This document shows, one piece after another, positions 34,383 to 45,702 of a DNA stretch of 64,000 nt. How positions within the stretch are numbered: the stretch's first letter is position 1; each line of letters begins with the position of its first letter. Origin of the DNA: Brachionus manjavacas (taxonomy: Eukaryota > Rotifera > Eurotatoria > Ploima > Brachionidae); the NCBI GenBank assembly GCA_019054805.1, contig JAHQIY010000014.1, positions 1,984,001-2,048,000 of the forward strand, in the 5' to 3' direction. A program made the position numbers and the translations under genes. Below the pieces are notes generated by a model. It had not been told where the DNA came from, searched no databases, and saw only the letters and a list, made by a program, of their open reading frames with translations.

Positions 34383-34640
34383 GTGCCAATTAAACAATCA
34401 AACCCTTTACAAATCGCAAAATATTTTCTACTATTTTTTCATTATTTTGGATTCGGGAACAGAAAAAATAAAGCTAAATTTACAAAAATGCAAAACAAGA
34501 TACTGAGAAAAGTAAAATTTTTTCCTCTTAAAACAAAATTAAAAATAGATAAACTAGAACAAGGATCAAAACATTTCCTTATAAAATTTATAAAAACAAG
34601 AGTACTATATGAATTAATCGCAAAGAAATTAAAATATTAA
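34383..34640 (+). mobile_element. Probable LINE C-terminal fragment
   Basis: Frame with FTKMQNKILRKVKFFP, which resembles the (L/F)xxxQNKILRxIxxxP block near the end of jockey-like LINE reverse transcriptases. The rest (LKIDKLEQGSKHFLIKFI) is Lys-rich without a clear match. Fragmentary and low certainty. Confidence 0.35.
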
Positions 34641-36444
34641 TTGTCCAAAAGGCAATTAATATTCAACACAATGAATCACTAATTCCGAATGTATTTGATA
34701 AGAAATGATATATTTTAATTAATACAAAAATATTCCTTACATGCTAGCTGAAAAGAAGGCGCTGCGCCTTTCGGAGCTGCCAAGAGTAATATACTGAATG
34801 TAGCATTGTTATTTAAATATTTTTTTAATTCAATTATTTTTTAAATGCTGCAATAACAAAGTCAATCTTTGAATAAAACTTCTGAAAGGTGTTTAAACAT
34901 GCGTCTGGCATTACTTTACATAGATTTTCTCCCTCACCTCAGAACCTTTTATTTGTATGACTAACACACAGACAAACTGGCTATTCGGGCTAAATGCTAC
35001 TTAGAAAATAATGGACAGGTTCAAGTTGCTTTAATCCAAGCTTCGACATTATTTGACAGAACAACAAATATTTAAATCTACTATTTTCGAAACTGTCGTT
35101 TACAAATAAACTACTATAGTTCCATTAATTTAATAATTCATGAACTTTTATTAATATATTATTCATCTTTAAGTAATTAATGTTCAAATAATAAAGTTAA
35201 ATCATATTTATTTTAATTAATATTCAATTTAAATAATAATAAAAACAAACATTAATTATATTGAAAATGATTTACTTTTTACAAAATCTGATTTAAATGT
35301 AACTGAAGGTTGAATTTTTTAATAAATTAATCAAGTTCTCTGAATATATGAATGACCAACTAAATAATCGAATTGAGATAATGATAACAATGGCTTAAGC
35401 TAGAACAGGAGACCTGCGGAGTGAAGAGATAAATAAGAAACTTTTTTAGGTAATTTCGTTGCCATGGAAACAAAGTGCTTAGAAATTAGGTAATGGATAT
35501 TCCGTAAAAATGTCATATTCCTTCTTTTAGCTCTGAGAAATTTAGAATATATTTATACATGTTACAAAAAATTTTAAAAAATTACTTTTTAGTTAATTGG
35601 TAAAATGATAAACCTTGAATTTTTAGAATCGATATTTTTCATCATGTAATACATTTTCTAATTCTCAAAAATCTTAAAATTCTTCATTGAAATTATCCAA
35701 TTTTACTTAAAAAAATTTTCCTTTTTTATTCCTTATTTTTTTATTGCCAAAATTAACGCGAATATGAATAAAGAATAAGTAAGTAATGTAAAAATGATTT
35801 GCTGTAAAGAGGCCATTTTTTTATTTTTTTTGCATCGGATAGTTTAGCGTAATTTCTGAAATAAATAATAAAAATTATAATTTAATGAATGTTGATAAAT
35901 TTCTCACTGAGAGTCTTTACTTTATTAGTCGAATATTTGGCACTGACTATAATAAATTATTATTTGAATTAGCTTGTGAAGCTTTAGTGCTTAATACTCT
36001 GTAATAAATTAAAAGATTTAAATATTTTATAATTTTTATATTTTTATGTTTATTATGAAAAAAAATTAAAACTTTAGTATGTACAAATTTACTTTTATTC
36101 AACTTTTTAACTAATATTTAAATCATGAATCCTAGTAGTAAATTTAAAAGATTAAATAAATTATTGAATAAATAGCATTTATTAATTTATTCAAAAATAA
36201 CAAAAAAAATCTAGCAATTTTTTTTTATAAATATGGGAAAAATTTGTAAAAATTAAGATTTATTACTTATCTTTTAATTTTGATTTAATTTTTATTAGAA
36301 ATAAATTACCGTTATTAAATTAAGACACGCTTTTGGACCAATACCAAAATAAATCTCAACAATGCTAAAAAATTTTTGATTAAGAACGCAAAAGAACAAA
36401 AAAATAAAAAAAGTTGAAATGAAAAATTAATTTTTCTAATGTAA

Positions 36445-36676
36445 CGTAATCATCCGAATTGAGTGACATGTCTTTAAAATAGAGTACTCTATTTTAGTGA
36501 CATGCTATTCAAAATTGAGCACTGTTTAAAAATATTAAAAATTTCTAAAGCTTAAATAAAATTCCTTAAAAATTAAATTAATTTGCTTTTTAACTTTATT
36601 AAAACTGGATGTTTTTTTTAACATGGGTCAAATTTATTCATTTTTTAAGACATGTCACTAAATTCGGATAATTACG
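36445..36676. mobile_element. MITE copy 2, TAA target duplication
   Basis: Second copy of the element at 24,372. Left end CGTAATCATCCGAATTGAG then TGACATGTC; right end GACATGTCACTAAATTCGG then ATAATTACG, a near-perfect inverted pair of about 28 bp. TAA flanks both ends (36,442-36,444 and 36,677-36,679). Just inside the left end is a perfect 20-bp palindrome, AAAATAGAGTACTCTATTTT. This copy is about 60 bp shorter than copy 1. Confidence 0.85.
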
Positions 36677-37861
36677 TAATTATTTTTTTAATTCTTGGTG
36701 CTGCACCAAATACGAAGTAAAAAAAAAATCCTTTTGTTTATTGTAGGTTTTAAGCTATCTATTAAAGAGTAATAATCTTTAGAAAAAAGCATTAATTTTT
36801 CATTATTTAAATATTTTTTTCAAATTTACAATTTTTACTACCAAAATAAAAAGAAACTTTTATAAATTTGAACTTAGATGAAATCCATGATCGTATTTTT
36901 TCAAAATGAATCAAAAAATTTAATTTAATAAGAATTAACCTATTCCCTTGTTCGATATTGCAGCCTCATTTACCGAAAAAAGCTTTGGTGCATGCAATAA
37001 ACACCATCTCGGCCATCTCAAAATGTTCTTAACTTACACTGCATGCTCCAAAGACGTGTTTAAAGCCTTTGTTCCGCATTTAAGTTTTTTAAGTGTGATG
37101 CGGTATTTAAAACTTGAAATTTTCGTTTAAAAATAAAAATATTTTTTTTGAATTTTACATTTAATCCAGTGCTATAAATTGGAAACAAAGAAAAATGATT
37201 TTTAAATTTTAAATTTCTATTTTACAAGGCTAATTAAAAAAAATTTTAGACTAAAATTTATTTCTTGTTTTTATGTCGTTTTAAAATTCTCGATACCAAC
37301 AAAAAAAGTTTAATTTTAAACGAGAAGTTAAACAACAAAGACATACAAAGCAGTTTTCAAATGAATTTTTTAACAAAAATAAATTTTTATTTGAATTCAA
37401 CAAAAAATTTTAATGTTTTGATTAAATATGCATTGTTTAAATTTCTTTAATAAAAAATAAAAAAATTAAGTTAGTTGTAAATTTATTTTGCTTTCACACC
37501 CTTGGTTTTAAAATTATTTTTTTCAAAAAAATCCAAAACTTTGATAAAACGTAACATTTAATATTTCATAAAAAATCAATACATTTAAGTACATTACTGA
37601 AAAAAATATTTCATTTAAATATTGGTCGACGACATTTATCCTTAAAATCTGTGATCGGCTAAAAAAATTCTATTTATTTGTTTCTGGCAGATGAATAACT
37701 TCGTCAGCAATTAATGGATATTTTTGGGGTATTTCAATTCTTTAAAAAAAAAACAATTAATACTTCTTGCTAAATTTACTAAGGAATTGGGTCGAGAGCG
37801 ACATCAAACCTAATCTTTTTGACTCGACAAAATTCCTTTCTAGTTAGCTGTTAATTGGGAG

Positions 37862-38896
37862 TTAGTTTTCAAATAAATGAGTTTTTTCTGAACCAACCGA
37901 TGATGGCGGAGGTCCGAGCACAATCGGCTGCCCGTTGTTCACAGGACTTTCTTCTTGACTTGAATTTTCGCCTCTGGAAGGCTGATTTATTCTAGCAGAC
38001 TTGGCCTCATATTCCATATTACCCAAATCCTCCTTAAATAGTTGACAATTAAATTATTTTTTTTTTCAAAATTTAATTTAGTAACACGGCACTATCAGTA
38101 GTTCTTAAGCTTTTAGCAATTTAAAAATAATTTACTCCTGAATACAGCTTGTTAAAATAAAAGAAAAAGGTTAGAATTTTTTTAAAAGCTAGAGGAATCG
38201 AAACCAATTGCAAATGACACATAAAGTGATTGCTAGTGAGAAAAATTGTTAGTTCAAGTTCTAAGCTTATTAAACTACCAATTTAATCAATGTTAATTGC
38301 TTATCTGAGTAAATTAAGAACCTGTTGTTGTCTAAAAGATGGCTGGCCTCGATTATTCTAGAAAATTTGGTAAAAATGACCAAATGTGAATGTGATGATT
38401 TCAAACTTACAGGAATGTCATCGTAATTGTAGCCCTCGGGTCCTTTTGGTTTGCATTTGCCACAACACCAATTAAAGCAGCAACAGCAGCAAAGACAACA
38501 GCAACAACCGGTAGCGCAAAAGCAGAAGATCATCAAAAATTTACACCACTTCGAATTGACTAATAGGTATGTTTTGAAGTTTTCCTCGCCCAGTTGATCC
38601 GCGAGCTGCAGGCCCATGCTTCCGTACTGATCATAAATTTCTCTCTTAGTTTCATTGCTTAGAACTGCGTTTGCGTGATTGATTTCTTTGAATTTGTTTT
38701 CGGCGTCTGGATTGTTCGGATTTTTGTCCGGATGGTACTTGAGCGCCAGCTTTCTGTACGCCCTTCGGATCTCGTCCTGGGACGAACCTTTCGGTATTCC
38801 CAAACATTCGTATAAAAACTCGCCTTTAGCGCTGCCAAAAAAAACATAAAAATTTTTCTCAAAATTTTCTCACAATTACCTCAGTCGCCGCTCCAT
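37862..38896 (-). CDS. DNAJC5: Cysteine-string protein, DNAJC5 family
   Basis: Exon 1 is only 17 nt (38880-38896, MERRL), exon 2 is 38411-38831, and exon 3 starts at 38032; introns have GT-AG ends. The J domain (about residues 9-75) contains [20 protein letters not shown] and the HPD motif ([12 protein letters not shown]), which activates Hsc70. After a linker comes the cysteine string [16 protein letters not shown] then FNWCCGKC, the palmitoylated membrane anchor that defines CSP, followed by [17 protein letters not shown] is a synaptic-vesicle co-chaperone that protects SNARE proteins. Exon 3 adds [19 protein letters not shown] and [10 protein letters not shown]. If translation runs through the GT at 37,897 it ends [11 protein letters not shown] at 37,862. 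A further coding-like stretch (IPQKYPLIADEVIHLPETN, 37,670-37,739, preceded by an acceptor) looks like the real last exon, but I cannot join it in phase, so the C-terminus is uncertain. Confidence 0.88.
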
Positions 38897-40683
38897 TTAA
38901 CCCTATTGATCTTTTTGAATAAATTATTTTCTGTCTTTTTTATTTTTGTTTTAAATCTAAAAAAAGAATTTTTATTTCACCAGTTGCCATATTAATTTTA
39001 TTTAGTGCACACGCTTCGAAATGATATTTGAAAAAGAATTTTTTGGTTCATCATTGCCAAACTAAACCATGCATTGTTCGAGGTTCGCTCGAACACCTAA
39101 TTGATAGCTACCAATATTCGCCATAGATGCTTATTTGACTAATCATTCAATTATAATTTTGCTTGAATATTTTTAATGAAATAAAATTTTAAATTATGTT
39201 TTAAATTAAATTTCTTTACACTTTTAACCATTGTTAAATTTAGAAGAAAAAAAAAACGATATATTTTATGCAATATAAAGATGATGATGAATTAAAAAGC
39301 AAGAGATATGTGCGCACAAAAACAACAACAAAAAAACTTCATTAGGGGAATCAAAGCTTACAAATCAATAAAAAACAAATTAAAACTTTCAACCCCTGAT
39401 CAAATAACTCTCTAGTTGAATGTCGGATTTTTCCGTCAAAAAAACTAAATATTTGCCTTTTTATTCTGTCTTTGGACTAAAAGCGGACCCGATTTTCACA
39501 TTATTTGCTTTATCCATTCTAGTCCTTGATTTGCACAGTAAAACCTGGTCTCTTAATACTCTAAATTTCCCATTTTTGCTGCACAACCAGAACCAAATAA
39601 AAATAATCAATAAAAAAATAGTTTTAAGAACGAGACAAGCGGAAATTTAACGCGACATCGATCTCTGTACGCGATTATTTGCTTAAAATTGAAAAAAAAT
39701 TAAGTTATGTTACAAAATTTGAGCTTGAAAAATTTTATCATAAATGAGAAATAAATAATTTAGCATTGCAAAATAATTTTACATTAAAAATTATTTAGCA
39801 ATAAAATGCTCCAGTTTTGAAAAAATTAATTTACTCGATCATGAAAAAAAACAGCTTGTTGATGATTATAATTTTTCTATGCATAAATACGCTAGCTCTG
39901 AAATCAATTAAACTTGAGATGATCTTTGGCTTTTAGAGTGATATATTTAAAATAAAAATGTTAAAAAAAAATTAAATTTTGTTAAGACTTATTTTTTTTC
40001 CTGAAATAAAAAATAATAAATTTGTAGACTAGACAAAATATTTTTTGTGAAAAATTCAGCAAATTGATAACTAATATGTATTATCCAAAAATTTGATTTT
40101 TTAAAATTTGAATTTTTTCCAAAAATAAAATGTTAAAAAAAAATGAATAATTTTAATATTTGATGTTCATTTTTTAAGCTAAATTTACCTAAACAATATT
40201 TTGTCGTCAAGTGAAACTATTAAAAACTCCACGTAACACGGCACAATGATACTAGTTTTGCATTCAAAAATTCAAACTAAAATATTTACGTTTATATTCG
40301 GTATAAAATTTGCATTCTTAGAGAAACAAATTTATCATTGAATTTAATTATAATAATTATCATAAGGCCCAGTGCTAAATTGAAACACCTTGCAAAAAAA
40401 ATTATCTAGATGATAAAAATCTACGGCTGATGAGCCACTTCCTCAAAATATTAATTTTAAAGCTTGGTGCAAACAAAAATCTTTTCCAAATACTTTAAAA
40501 GCAACTTTGGAGCTTGGGATTTGTCATAATTTATGAAGAATCGATTTTTTCAAAAAATTTGAAAGCTTCGCTCAAAATTATAATATTTTATACCATTCAT
40601 TTCAATCTCAATACAATAATATAATAATTATATCTCAAAAACGTCTCCCTCAGCATTCTTAAACTCAAAAAAGCAACAATTCA
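38897..40683. other. Intergenic region between divergent CSP and SVOP-like genes
   Basis: Both flanking genes point away from this region, so it should hold both promoters. On the minus strand, 39461-39578 is open for 38 codons after a clean acceptor (TTGGTTCTGGTTGTGCAG) and reads KNGKFRVLRDQVLLCKSRT then RMDKANNVKIGSAFSPKTE and stop; it may be a small exon of an unplaced gene. Around 39,075-39,095 TGTTCGA and TCGAACA form a short hairpin. The rest is AT-rich without signal. Confidence 0.35.
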
Positions 40684-42585
40684 ATGAACAGTATCATTAA
40701 ATATGTACGGAATAGGGCATCGAAACCGGATGACCAAAGTCCATATGCAAATCTGGAAAATGCTCCTAGTATAGTTGGCTCGAGTTTGGACGTGTCACAG
40801 AATGAAAGCAATCAATCGGCAAATGAAGGCCGTATGTATTGTTTTATTATTTTTTTCTATTAATCAATATTAAATCTCTTTATTTTAGAAACTTTTACAA
40901 TTGATTCTGCGGTAGAGAAAATGGGCTTTGGCCTTTTTCAAATAAAGCTCTCTATTTTGACCGGATTGGCTTGGGTTCATAATTTTTTTATTTCCAAACA
41001 TTTTCATCTCTATTTTATTTTTTAGATGGCTGATGCAATGGAAATGATGATTCTCAGCATCCTAGGACCAGCTTTACACTGTGACTGGCTTTTAAATGAA
41101 TGGCAAAAAGCTCTTATTACAACCGTAATGAAAAAAAATCTTGAATAATAAAAATTAATAATTTATAGCATTAATATGAAAAAAAATTAATTAAACTAAA
41201 TTTTTTGAAACATTAAACAAAATGTTTTATAAAACGAATCATTAAGTTTTTTGTTTCAAGGTAGTATTTTGTGGTATGATGCTCAGTGGGACAATGTGGG
41301 GAAAATTGTGTGACTCTTATGGCAGAAAAGCAGTAATTAAAATCAAATAGAAAATTTTTTATTTATTGTATGATTTATTTAACAAAAAAGTGTTTAATTT
41401 TATGTACACTGTTTACATTCTATTTTGGAGCATTGTCATCATTTGCACCAGTATTTGTTTGGCTCCTGATTTTAAGAGGTCTTGTAGGATTCGGAATTGG
41501 GGGTTCGCCCCAATCAGTGGTACTTTATGCTGAATTTCTACCATCTAAACAAAGAGCTCGATGTGTTGTGTTGACAAATTTGTTTTGGTCTCTGGGAGCT
41601 TGTTTGGAAGTCTCGCTAGCTATAGTTGTAATGCCATCACTTGGCTGGAGATGGCTTTTGGCATTTTCCTCCCTTCCGTTGTTAATATTTGCAGTTTTTT
41701 GCTCCTGGTTGCCAGAAAGCGCTCGTTATCACTTGGCATCTGGTAGATCTGACTTAGCCGAGGAAACTTTGAAAAGAATATCTCAGGAGAACAAAGTGCC
41801 TCTTCCCCAAGGAAGCCTGAAAATTGTAAAAAGTGACACTAAACGAGGACAATTTGCAGATCTGTTGTCAGATGAACACCGAGTTACCACATTGATTCTT
41901 TGGTTTATATGGTTTGCGAATGCATTCTGCTATTATGGTATCGTATTGCTCACAACAGAAATGTTCCAAATCGGAAATGCATGTCAAGGTATACATGTTC
42001 AACTATTAGTTATTTAAAAAATAAATTTGTCAATTTTTTTTCCAAGCCACTGAGGCAAGCAAGCAAAATATTGAACCATTTTGCTATCTAAGATGCTTGC
42101 AAACCAAAGACTACATTGATCTATTGTACACCACAGTGTCCGAATTTCCAGGTCTTTTTATCACAATTACAATTATTGAACTGTTGGGAAGAAAGAAAAC
42201 AATGGCAATAGATTTTGGTGTTTTTTCAATTTTTGTCTTTCTTATTAATATATGTGTAGAGAGACCAGTTATGATTATGTTCCTTTTCGTAGCTAGATGC
42301 TTCATATCAGGCGGATTTCAAGCAGCTTATGTTTACACGCCCGAATATTATCCTACAGTGAACCGAGCAGTTGGTCTAGGCACATGCAGCACAATGGCTA
42401 GAATAGGAGCCATTATTACGCCTTTTGTTGCTCAAGTATTGCTTAAGGTGTCACCATACTTTGCAATAAGTATTTACGCGATAGTGGGATTACTTGCTGC
42501 GATCGCTTCCATGCTTCTTCCGGTTGAGACCAGAGGCAGAAAACTGGAAGATGCGGAAACAGCATATGATCCAGTGGTTCACTGA
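40684..42585 (+). CDS. SVOP/SV2-like major facilitator transporter
   Basis: Six exons: 40684-40831, 40889-40974, 41026-41124, 41261-41332, 41391-41988 and 42047-42585, all GT-AG and in phase, giving 513 residues. After an N-terminal cytoplasmic tail comes [20 protein letters not shown] and [15 protein letters not shown], typical of SV2/SVOP proteins, then the MFS motif-A loop ([11 protein letters not shown]) between TM2 and TM3. Mid-protein has [13 protein letters not shown] and [12 protein letters not shown]. The extracellular segment and second half contain [19 protein letters not shown] and [10 protein letters not shown], which match SVOP (xEDYxDLLWTTLAEFPG...DRxGRKKTMA). It ends after TM12 with [15 protein letters not shown] is a synaptic-vesicle organic-ion transporter-like protein with unknown substrate; an organic cation role is inferred. 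Poly(A)-type signal AATAAA near 42,618. An ATG about 80 bp inside the window's local AT-rich leader is the only reasonable start. Confidence 0.9.
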
Positions 42586-43721
42586 TAAATTCAAACGAGC
42601 TAAATTTAAATGTGACAAATAAAATCTCGACACTATTTTTACTAATCATCTCAAATCATTTTTAAGAATGAAATTTGTTTAAATATATATTTTTAAAATA
42701 GCCGGTTTGTGAATCTAATTCTTGTGAATCAAATGTTTTTATGTCATTTTTTATTGCCAGTAAAATAGTTCACAAATAATTTCATTAATTGAAATTCCAC
42801 TGAAAAAAGTTAATAAATTATTATTATAAATGCCAATAAAAATTTTAAAGCAAACTTTGATTATTTTTTAATTTACCAAAAGAAAAAATTAAATATAATT
42901 TTGAAAATATAAATGAGTTAAAAATACATGATTGCAAGTTTTTAATTGAATTTGTAATTTCATAATCAGAATTGAATGAAGATAATAAACCAGATGTATT
43001 CATTCAAATGTTTAAAAGTTTTATTATCAGTATTAATAAAATGAAAATTTTCATTATCAGTATTAAATAATGTTATTGAAGAAGAGCAAATCGGAATTCC
43101 GATTTAATCCAACATTCACACGAAATTTCAGTTTTATTTTTAGCTATTTCTATCACTAAAAAAAGAAGAGATTAAAAATTTAGCAATAAGTCAAGAAAAA
43201 CCGTTTAGTTTAAAATTAGGTTCGATGAAAAAATTAAACTCGGAGGGCGTTGAATTTCTTAAAATTCTACTAGATTAAGCAACTTATTTTCTACACAGGA
43301 AACTAAATTTCCTATTTCATTTTGAGAAGAAAGAGTGTTTATAAAATTGGCGTAAAAAATCATTCATTTAACCTTTAATAAATTTAATTTTAAAGATTTT
43401 TTTTATTTAGAATATAATTTTTATGAGAAAAAATGATTTAAAAATGATGTTTTTTTAGTTTAGTCATTCTTTAGGAACTAAAAAGTTTTTACATTTCTTT
43501 GAATAACAAAAATTTGAAAAATTTATTTTATTTATTTATTTGTAAATCTGCACCGAGCTGGTTATGTCCAAAACATTCACCCATCAAAATTGCGAAAATA
43601 GCATTAAAAGTTGAACATTCTTAAATGTCTTGCATAAAAACCAGTCTGGAGGCTATTGGATTAGATCCTTAACGTGAATTCAGATCAAAATTAACTGTTT
43701 GATTAATATTATTGTGATAAG
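42586..43721. other. AT-rich spacer with a LINE 3'-end signature
   Basis: 3' flank of the SVOP-like gene. A minus-strand LINE 3' signature lies at 43521-43562 (CAGCTCGGTGCAGATTTAC, then AAATAAATAAATAAAAT), similar to the variant at 19.35 kb. No gene seen. Confidence 0.45.
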
Positions 43722-44055
43722 TCAAATCTCCTCCATTCTTAATACCAATTCTACACCATTACGATATCGAATTTCTACATGACTGTTTTCATTGCCATAT
43801 AAAGCTTTACTAATACTCCTAAACAAGCAGTTACCATCACCGAAAATTTTAACTGGCTTAATCTCTATTAATTCAGTACTTGTAAATTTTGACAAAATAT
43901 CAAAATAAGTGTGGTCAATCAAATCGGACTTTGAAAGAGCAACATATCTTCTGTGAATAATTGAAAATTTGTAAATATCTTTCTATTGATCATTTATTTT
44001 CTCTTTTATTTCTTCATACTCAAATAAATGATCAAACTGTCTTAAAAATTCCATT
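43722..44055 (-). pseudogene. OTU-type cysteine protease fragment, broken
   Basis: Minus-strand frame: MEFLRQFDHLFEYEEIKE to a TAG, then in frame KDIYKFSIIHRRYVALSK, SDLIDHTYFDILSKF and VKIFGDGNCLFRSISKALYG followed by NENSHVEIRYRNGVELV. GDGNCLFR is the OTU signature with the catalytic Asp and Cys; the distal catalytic His region is missing. OTU proteases remove ubiquitin, and OTU domains also occur in MULE-type and other transposons of animals. The internal stop and missing His say it is non-functional. Because it stands alone among repeats, a transposon origin is likely, but this is inference. Confidence 0.6.
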
Positions 44056-45702
44056 AATATAGAAAAAAATTCAAAATAATAAAAATTTTTGTCTAAAAAT
44101 TAAAAAAAGTTATGAATAATTTATTTGTAACCTTTCCTTACATTTGATTTACTTTCGAAGATCGTTGTAGAGTTTTTATAAGCATTTAACAAAATCTAAA
44201 AAAAATAGCAAAAAATTTTTTTAAAAACTAATTCAGATAGAAGAAATCTGATTTTATTTTCAGATTCCTCATGATCGATAACCTGTAATTGCAATTTTAC
44301 ATTGTGGAAAAAAAATAGTTAAAGGCAAAAAATCAGGGTGTATTGTCGAAGAGCCAAAAAAGTTGTTTTTTCGATTTTTAATGGCAAAATCAAATTAATT
44401 AATTTACAAAAACTACATCATATTGTAAATATTTTGCTCTATTCAAAAATATAATCTGTTTTTGGGTGAATCTGGAATGTATGAGGATGTTTTGGGTTGT
44501 TTTTTTTTTTCATTCGAAATTTAAAGGTGGTGACAAATTTTTTTTAGATGAAAATGGGTGTATAGTTTAATTCAGATAATTAGAAATAAATGTATCTGAA
44601 AAAAATTTCACTTTTCTAAAAATTTTGGTGATTTACACCTAATGCTCTTTCAGAATAAAAATATTAAAATAAAAATAAATAAAATTAAAAATAAAGTTAA
44701 ATAAGATAAAAAAAAGGATTTAATAAATTAAAAAAAAAAAAAAACGTTAAATTGAAATAAATTCAATTTATTGATATTGTTTCGCATTTTAATTTCTTTT
44801 TATCAAATATAATTAACTCTAAATGAATTAACAATTCTATCCTAAATTTTATTCAAAATTTCAAAACTTAACTGAGATTCTAGATTGAATACTAGATGGC
44901 TGTTGATTTTTTTTAATTTCTCTTATTGCTTGAAAACCAATTTTTATGCAATTATAACAACAAAGTAATTCATTTGATGAATTTTCTTAATAAATAAACG
45001 ACAAAATAAATTTGCTCTTGACTTTTTTTAGGCTGAAAAAAAACATTAATCATAATGAAACAGGAAATTAAATGAATTATTAATTAAATATCAAAAATGA
45101 TTTAAGTCTTTTTCAAAAAATTCCGATGAAAAATTCCAGAAATTAATAAAACCTAACCAAAGCTCACAGCACTATCTTAATTGATCAAATTTTTTTCAAT
45201 TAAAGTAAATTTCGATGTTTTTGTGACTATGTTACAAATTGAAAAAAATTAAATATTATTTAGCTTTATGCGAATTTTTTTCAAGAGTTTAACGCTATCA
45301 AGTACTCATAACTTTCATCAATTTGGTCTTTTATAATTAATTAAAAATTTTTAAAAAGTTCATATTTTATAAATTTCTTAATCTAATAAATCTCACATTT
45401 TACCTTTAATTTTATCTAATTTTTATTCATAATTTTGTCTTAATGACTTGGATCTTAGTAATTTTTATTGAAAAATCAATATCAAATTTTTAGGGATCTA
45501 ATTAGCGGCCATATTTCCGAAGCTAAGAATAAATGCCACTTTATTTTTGAAATAAAAATTGAAAAATTTCATTTAAATTTTATTCTTTAGGTAAAAAGAG
45601 TGTCACTAACAACTTAATTTTAGGGATCAAGTTGTCATGATTTTAAGAAATAAAAATTAAAAAAAAATTTCAAATTTCTTAAATAATTTTAATAATTTTA
45701 AC
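44056..45702. other. AT-rich spacer, LINE stub, 5' flank of BAF-like gene
   Basis: A minus-strand LINE 3' remnant lies at about 44630-44665 (TTCTGAAAGAGCATTAGGTG). A-rich tracts at 44,720-44,745. No gene seen. Confidence 0.4.

Larger units (their letters stand above)
33543..37669. other. Gene-poor AT-rich region with LINE fragment and MITE
   Basis: Besides the LINE fragment at 34,383-34,640 and the MITE at 36,445-36,676 I see no gene. ORFs at 33,822-34,007 (-), 36,948-37,130 (+) and 37,265-37,450 (+) are short. The one at 36,948 (HHLGHLKMFLTYTACSKDVF) has somewhat better composition but no recognisable family. A GC-richer patch lies at 34,750-34,790. Confidence 0.4.
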
